Shown here piece after piece: positions 60,552 through 64,000 of a DNA stretch of 64,000 bases. Position 1 is the stretch's first letter. Each line of letters begins with the position of its first letter. Made by a program: the position numbers and the translations under genes. The stretch covers positions 62,001-126,000 of the forward strand of contig NZ_JBDIWA010000005.1 in NCBI RefSeq assembly GCF_039794105.1. The letters are read 5' to 3'. This stretch comes from Kuenenia sp039794105 (GTDB lineage Bacteria > Planctomycetota > Brocadiia > Brocadiales > Brocadiaceae). Under the pieces are notes generated by a model that was given only the letters and a program-made list of their open reading frames with translations, ran no database searches and had not been told where the DNA came from.

Positions 60552-62300
60552 ATGGTATCAACTTCCTGGCTGCAAAAGAACAAAAAAATCGTTTATATAA
60601 TAATGATATTTGCCGTTTCCGTTTGGGGTATAAGCTTTTCCGTAATGGAATTAATTCCCAAGAAACCTATCGCCAAAGTATTGGGAAGAAAGATTACTCA
60701 AGAAGAATTTACCGAAATGGCAATAAGATGGCAGAGGTTATTTTTCCCTCAAACGCAGGAATCAATTATCCCTATAGTCTGGAAGCAGTTTCTGATGGTT
60801 GAAAAGGCAAATCAAATTGGATTAATGATAACAAACCCTGAAGTTGAAGATGGTTTACGGAGAATTGCTTTCCAGGTTTTCGGGCAAACTCCTGAGATTG
60901 AAAAAAGAAGGCTAATACAGTTTCTGTGTAATACTTTTAAACTTACTCCGGATCAAATACAACGTACCATTAGGGAAGCCCTGCTGGTTGAAAAGCTGGA
61001 ATCTCTGTTGCGTTCATCCACAAAAGTAACAAATGAGGAACTTTGGCACCGGTTTTCTCTGGAAAACGAGCAGGTAAAGTTAAAAATCATGGCATTAAAG
61101 GCGAGTGATTTTGCCGATACCGTTCAGGTAAATGAAGAAGAGCTAATAGCGTTTTATAATAAATATAAGAACAAAGAATATGACGCATATAACGGCGCTC
61201 CAGGCTACATGCTTCCTGAAATGGTAAGGATTGAATGCCTTGTTGCTAAATTTGACGATATGCAGGCGCTTGTAGAGGTTACGGAGGAAGATATAAAGAA
61301 GTATTATGAGGATAATAAGGAAACGCAATATAAAATCGATCCCTCAGAAATAACAACCGAAGAATCTTCTGTTCCGGAAGATAAAACGGATACAATGGCA
61401 GAAGGCGATACAAAGGAAAAGGATCTTAGCCCCGTTTACAAATCGTATGATGTGGTAAAGGATGAAATTCGAAAAATACTTGCAGGGCAAATGGCAAGGG
61501 AAAAAGCATCAGAGGTGATACATAAGGTGGACGAGGAAATTTACGCAACAATAGATAAGGAAGACCGCCCGAATTTCAGCGATCTTGCCGTAAAATATAA
61601 ATTGACCCGCACCATTCCTGCCGGAAAAGAATCGAAAAGCGAGTTTCTTGCCGAAAGCGATTTGTGGGAAATCTTCCCGGGGTCTGATAAGATTTCGAAG
61701 GTTGCTTTTGACAGGGAAAAATTTGAACCATCCATACCGCTGGAGTTTGTTGAGGGGTTTGTTATTTTTCAGGTAATCGATAAGAAATACCCCGCTCCTG
61801 CCCCATTTGAGGAGATCAAAAATAAAGTTTTAAGGGACATTACAATAGAAAAGGGATTGCAAAAATCTATAGAAATCGCAGAAAAATACACAAGTGGTTC
61901 CAATTCAGCCACTGCGTTTGAAGATATTGCAAAATTACTTGCTGGTGAATATAGTCAAAAAGATTTTCTGGTATGTGAAACTGATTACATTCAGCGTCCG
62001 ATGAAACTTTTTGACAGGGATTCACGATATATCGAAGCGCTTGATGCTGACCGCCCTAACCTTGCAAAGAAGGCCTTTGAATTAAAACCAGGCGAAGTGG
62101 CCTTTGCTGTTGAAACTCTTGACGAAAAGGCATGTTATATAATAAGTGTAATAGAGAGAAAACCTGCCGATACCTCTCTTTTTGAAAAAACCAGGGAAAA
62201 CGTCATGAAAAGGTTTTTGTACGAAAAGCAGGAGGCCTTTTTGACCGCATGGAAAGCCGACATGAACAAACAGATGGAAATTTACACAAAATTTCAATAG
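60552..62300 (+). CDS. PpiD/SurA-like membrane-anchored foldase
   Basis: 582 residues, AGAGGAAAA before the ATG. One N-terminal membrane helix (about 14-35) and then a SurA_N/PpiD-type chaperone fold (IAKVLGRKITQEEFTEMAIR, about 40-60, through about 170). An acidic middle segment (EDKTDTMAEGDTKEKD, about 280-295) is inserted. The C-terminal PPIC-like region (VKYKLTRTIP, IFQVIDKKYPAPAPFEEIK, LKPGEVAFAVET) is degenerate, and active rotamase residues are not clear. It probably helps fold exported or outer-membrane proteins, next to a divergent exported-protein protease. Confidence 0.85.
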   Translation: MVSTSWLQKNKKIVYIIMIFAVSVWGISFSVMELIPKKPIAKVLGRKITQEEFTEMAIRWQRLFFPQTQESIIPIVWKQFLMVEKANQIGLMITNPEVEDGLRRIAFQVFGQTPEIEKRRLIQFLCNTFKLTPDQIQRTIREALLVEKLESLLRSSTKVTNEELWHRFSLENEQVKLKIMALKASDFADTVQVNEEELIAFYNKYKNKEYDAYNGAPGYMLPEMVRIECLVAKFDDMQALVEVTEEDIKKYYEDNKETQYKIDPSEITTEESSVPEDKTDTMAEGDTKEKDLSPVYKSYDVVKDEIRKILAGQMAREKASEVIHKVDEEIYATIDKEDRPNFSDLAVKYKLTRTIPAGKESKSEFLAESDLWEIFPGSDKISKVAFDREKFEPSIPLEFVEGFVIFQVIDKKYPAPAPFEEIKNKVLRDITIEKGLQKSIEIAEKYTSGSNSATAFEDIAKLLAGEYSQKDFLVCETDYIQRPMKLFDRDSRYIEALDADRPNLAKKAFELKPGEVAFAVETLDEKACYIISVIERKPADTSLFEKTRENVMKRFLYEKQEAFLTAWKADMNKQMEIYTKFQ

Positions 62301-62637
62301 AAACGTATTTGTGGCAACAATCCTGTTTGTGATGAAGCGTTCATAATCTCCGGCCACAAAAAGAGGAGAAGATATCTCCTTTGCTGTCATTCTGGACACA
62401 TTCACTCCGTTTAGAGTAACTCCGCTGGGCGTCTTTTAAGATTCCCCAATACAGTCGGGGGTAACGAATAAATTCCAATTTCTTACCTTGTTACTACGTA
62501 AATGGTACTGCTTTAAATAACAGAAATTTGGTGGATATGACGATAGATGATAGATGATAGATGATGGACGTCCGTGTTTTTTTCGTCCCTCGTCCGTAGT
62601 TTTCCATGTGTTATGGCATAGATAGAGGGAGCGAGCA
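62301..62637. other. Spacer with a short heptamer array
   Basis: (GATAGAT)n at about 62542-62566. No gene seen. Confidence 0.5.
62542..62566 (+). repeat. Heptanucleotide (GATAGAT)n array
   Basis: Three and a half units of 7 bases, followed by GGACG and the imperfect inverse CGTCCCTCGTCC. Confidence 0.5.
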
Positions 62638-63594
62638 TTGGAAAAGATTTACCGTATAAGCGAATTGAAAGGAAAAATTCATAATCCGGTAGTCACGCTT
62701 GGTGTTTTTGACGGCGTGCATCGCGGACACCAGAAAATTATTGAATACACAAAAAGTTTAGCCTCTGAAAAGAGCGGAGACTCTGTCATTATTACCTTTG
62801 ACGTACACCCAAGAGTTCTTTTGGAAAACAAAACCCCCTTTTTCATCACTTCCCTGTCGCATCGTTTGGTATTGTTTGAAAGGCTGAGTGTTGATTATAC
62901 GTTAATATTGTCATTTAACGATTCCCTCGCACAAACAAACGCAGAAGATTTTATAGAAAACATACTCGTAAAAGAGTTAGGCTCGAAATGCATAGTGCTT
63001 GGTTTTAATTGCCATTTTGGAAAGAATAGAAGCGGGAATATCAAACTCGTAAAGGAATTGGCGGGCAAATACCATTATGAAGCACACGAATGCCCGCCGG
63101 AAACCTATAAGGGACAGGTTATCAGCAGCACTATTATCCGAAAAGCCATTCAGGAAGGCGCATTAGAGAAGGCGGAAGCCATGCTTGGAAGGCCTGTCTC
63201 TATTTTAGGCACTGTCGTAAGGAAATCCGGCAGAGGCGTAACTATGGGATATCCCACCGCGAATCTGGATTTGCACCACGAAATCAGGCCGCCACAAGGC
63301 GTATACGCCACAAAGGTATGCTGGAAGGAAAAGGAATATCTGGCATTGACCAATATCGGCTCCAGGCCTACTTTTTCCAAAGAGACCTTATCAAGCGAAG
63401 ACGAAACAATGGAGATAGAGACACACATACTGGATTTTCACGAATCAATTTACGGAAAAGACCTTGAAGTGCAGTTTCTCTTCAGGATCAGAGACGAAAT
63501 ACCCTTCGGTTCCATTGAAGCATTAAAACAGCAAATAGAAAAAGATAAAGAAATACTGTTGAAAAAGGTGCTCTCTGGTGCCTTGATGAAATAA
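62638..63594 (+). CDS. ribF: Bifunctional riboflavin kinase / FAD synthetase
   Basis: 318 residues with a TTG start backed by GAGGGAG. Residues 15-190 are the FAD synthetase: LGVFDGVHRGHQKII (HxGH, His28/His31), and SSTIIRKAI (about 162-170). Residues about 195-315 are the flavokinase: GRGVTMGYPTANLDL and LTNIGSRPTF. It makes FMN and then FAD. It is probably monocistronic; a toxin-antitoxin remnant follows. Confidence 0.95.
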   Translation: MEKIYRISELKGKIHNPVVTLGVFDGVHRGHQKIIEYTKSLASEKSGDSVIITFDVHPRVLLENKTPFFITSLSHRLVLFERLSVDYTLILSFNDSLAQTNAEDFIENILVKELGSKCIVLGFNCHFGKNRSGNIKLVKELAGKYHYEAHECPPETYKGQVISSTIIRKAIQEGALEKAEAMLGRPVSILGTVVRKSGRGVTMGYPTANLDLHHEIRPPQGVYATKVCWKEKEYLALTNIGSRPTFSKETLSSEDETMEIETHILDFHESIYGKDLEVQFLFRIRDEIPFGSIEALKQQIEKDKEILLKKVLSGALMK

Positions 63595-63609
63595 AAACCG
63601 GTAGAAAGA

Positions 63610-63696
63610 CACAAAGAAATTTCCCCAGGAACAACACAAAGAATAGCAAAAGAGATTGGTGTACCGTGGCAAGCGTTTGAGAAAAAAATAAGCTGA
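63610..63696 (+). pseudogene. HicA toxin remnant
   Basis: The frame reads HKEISPGTTQRIAKEIGVP then WQAFEKKIS and a stop. This matches the C-terminal half of HicA mRNA interferases (HKE-x-PGT...I-K-x-G). The start and the catalytic His region are missing. It directly precedes hicB. Confidence 0.7.
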
Positions 63697-63708
63697 AGGA
63701 AATTTGTT

Positions 63709-63912
63709 ATGCGTAAAAATTTTACTATTGAAATAGAGAAAGACGGAAAGTTTTATATTGCCCAATGCAGAGAACACTCAAATTGTTTTACTCAAGGCAA
63801 GACCATAGAAGAAGCTATCCGTAATATAAAAGAAGTAATAGAGCTTATCCTTGAAGTAAAAACCCCTGAATTAAATGTTATCTTAAAGAAAGAACTTATC
63901 AATACACTATGA
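63709..63912 (+). CDS. hicB: HicB-family antitoxin
   Basis: 67 residues, AAGGAAA before the ATG. It begins FTIEIEKDGKFYIAQCRE and continues CFTQGKTIEEAIRNIKEVIEL, the partial RNase-H-like fold of short HicB proteins. It has no C-terminal DNA-binding domain. The adjacent hicA is only a fragment, so this is an orphan antitoxin. Nothing recognisable follows to the window end. Confidence 0.85.
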   Translation: MRKNFTIEIEKDGKFYIAQCREHSNCFTQGKTIEEAIRNIKEVIELILEVKTPELNVILKKELINTL

Positions 63913-64000
63913 TGGTGCGAAAAGAGTTAAATATTGACAAAAAAAGATTACTTATACCCTGCAATCAAACACGGATGAGCGCAGCTAATCAAAGATAAAA

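Overview
The window looks like part of an anammox planctomycete chromosome, most likely Candidatus Kuenenia or a close relative. The main reason is a secreted octaheme hydroxylamine-oxidoreductase-type protein (10698-12308) that I recognise from memory as very close to the Kuenenia hydroxylamine oxidase (locus Kustc1061). A ferredoxin-dependent 2-oxoacid oxidoreductase, several secreted cytochrome-c-type proteins, an ADP-heptose pathway and many secreted multi-domain proteins fit that setting. No database search was possible.

Layout. 0.1-7 kb: a geranylgeranyl-reductase-type flavoprotein, a periplasmic DJ-1/PfpI protein, a methyltransferase, endonuclease IV, a three-gene KorDAB-like 2-oxoacid:ferredoxin oxidoreductase operon and a UPF0175 antitoxin-like protein. 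7-15 kb: a TMTC-like membrane/TPR protein, the hao gene with a consensus promoter and its own terminator, then trpB-trpA. 15.8-23.4 kb: a glycosyltransferase-methyltransferase fusion, a polytopic glycosyltransferase with a LamG-like tail, pgi, and a Twinkle/T7-gp4-like primase-helicase. 23.7-26 kb: a di-heme cytochrome c peroxidase, followed by two gene remnants and a mobile element.

26.4-38 kb is the most unusual part. It holds an outer-membrane barrel, a secreted protein, a 43-codon peptide gene (29479) followed in another frame by a second copy of its C-terminal motif, an HPr-kinase-like protein, a gingipain-type C25 protease, a SipW-type signal peptidase, a PqqD-like (RRE) protein on the other strand, and a CxxCH/Reeler-like surface protein. 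Together they resemble a peptide-modification and surface-export cassette without the usual radical SAM or cyclase enzyme. The protease and the surface protein end in the same Lys-rich domain behind Thr/Pro linkers.

38-64 kb: a broken antitoxin gene, a PqiA-like protein, a RAYT transposase remnant with REP-type hairpins, a flagellin, a membrane protein, the hldE-gmhA-gmhB operon, a histidine kinase with a REC-XRE response regulator, a secreted zinc-ribbon/TPR/FGE protein, murJ, rlmN, a ferredoxin facing rpmH (45 codons, easily missed), an HU/IHF protein with RseC, a large S41 processing protease, a PpiD/SurA-like foldase, ribF, and a hicA remnant with an intact hicB.

Intergenic spaces are wide and full of repeats. 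One family has terminal inverted repeats beginning GTAACACTTTAG. It occurs at eight places with different interiors, and one copy (12409-12560) is flanked by an exact 8-bp duplication. Other families are TGTAG...CTACA palindromes, REP-like hairpins, a 33-bp perfect hairpin and heptanucleotide tandem arrays.
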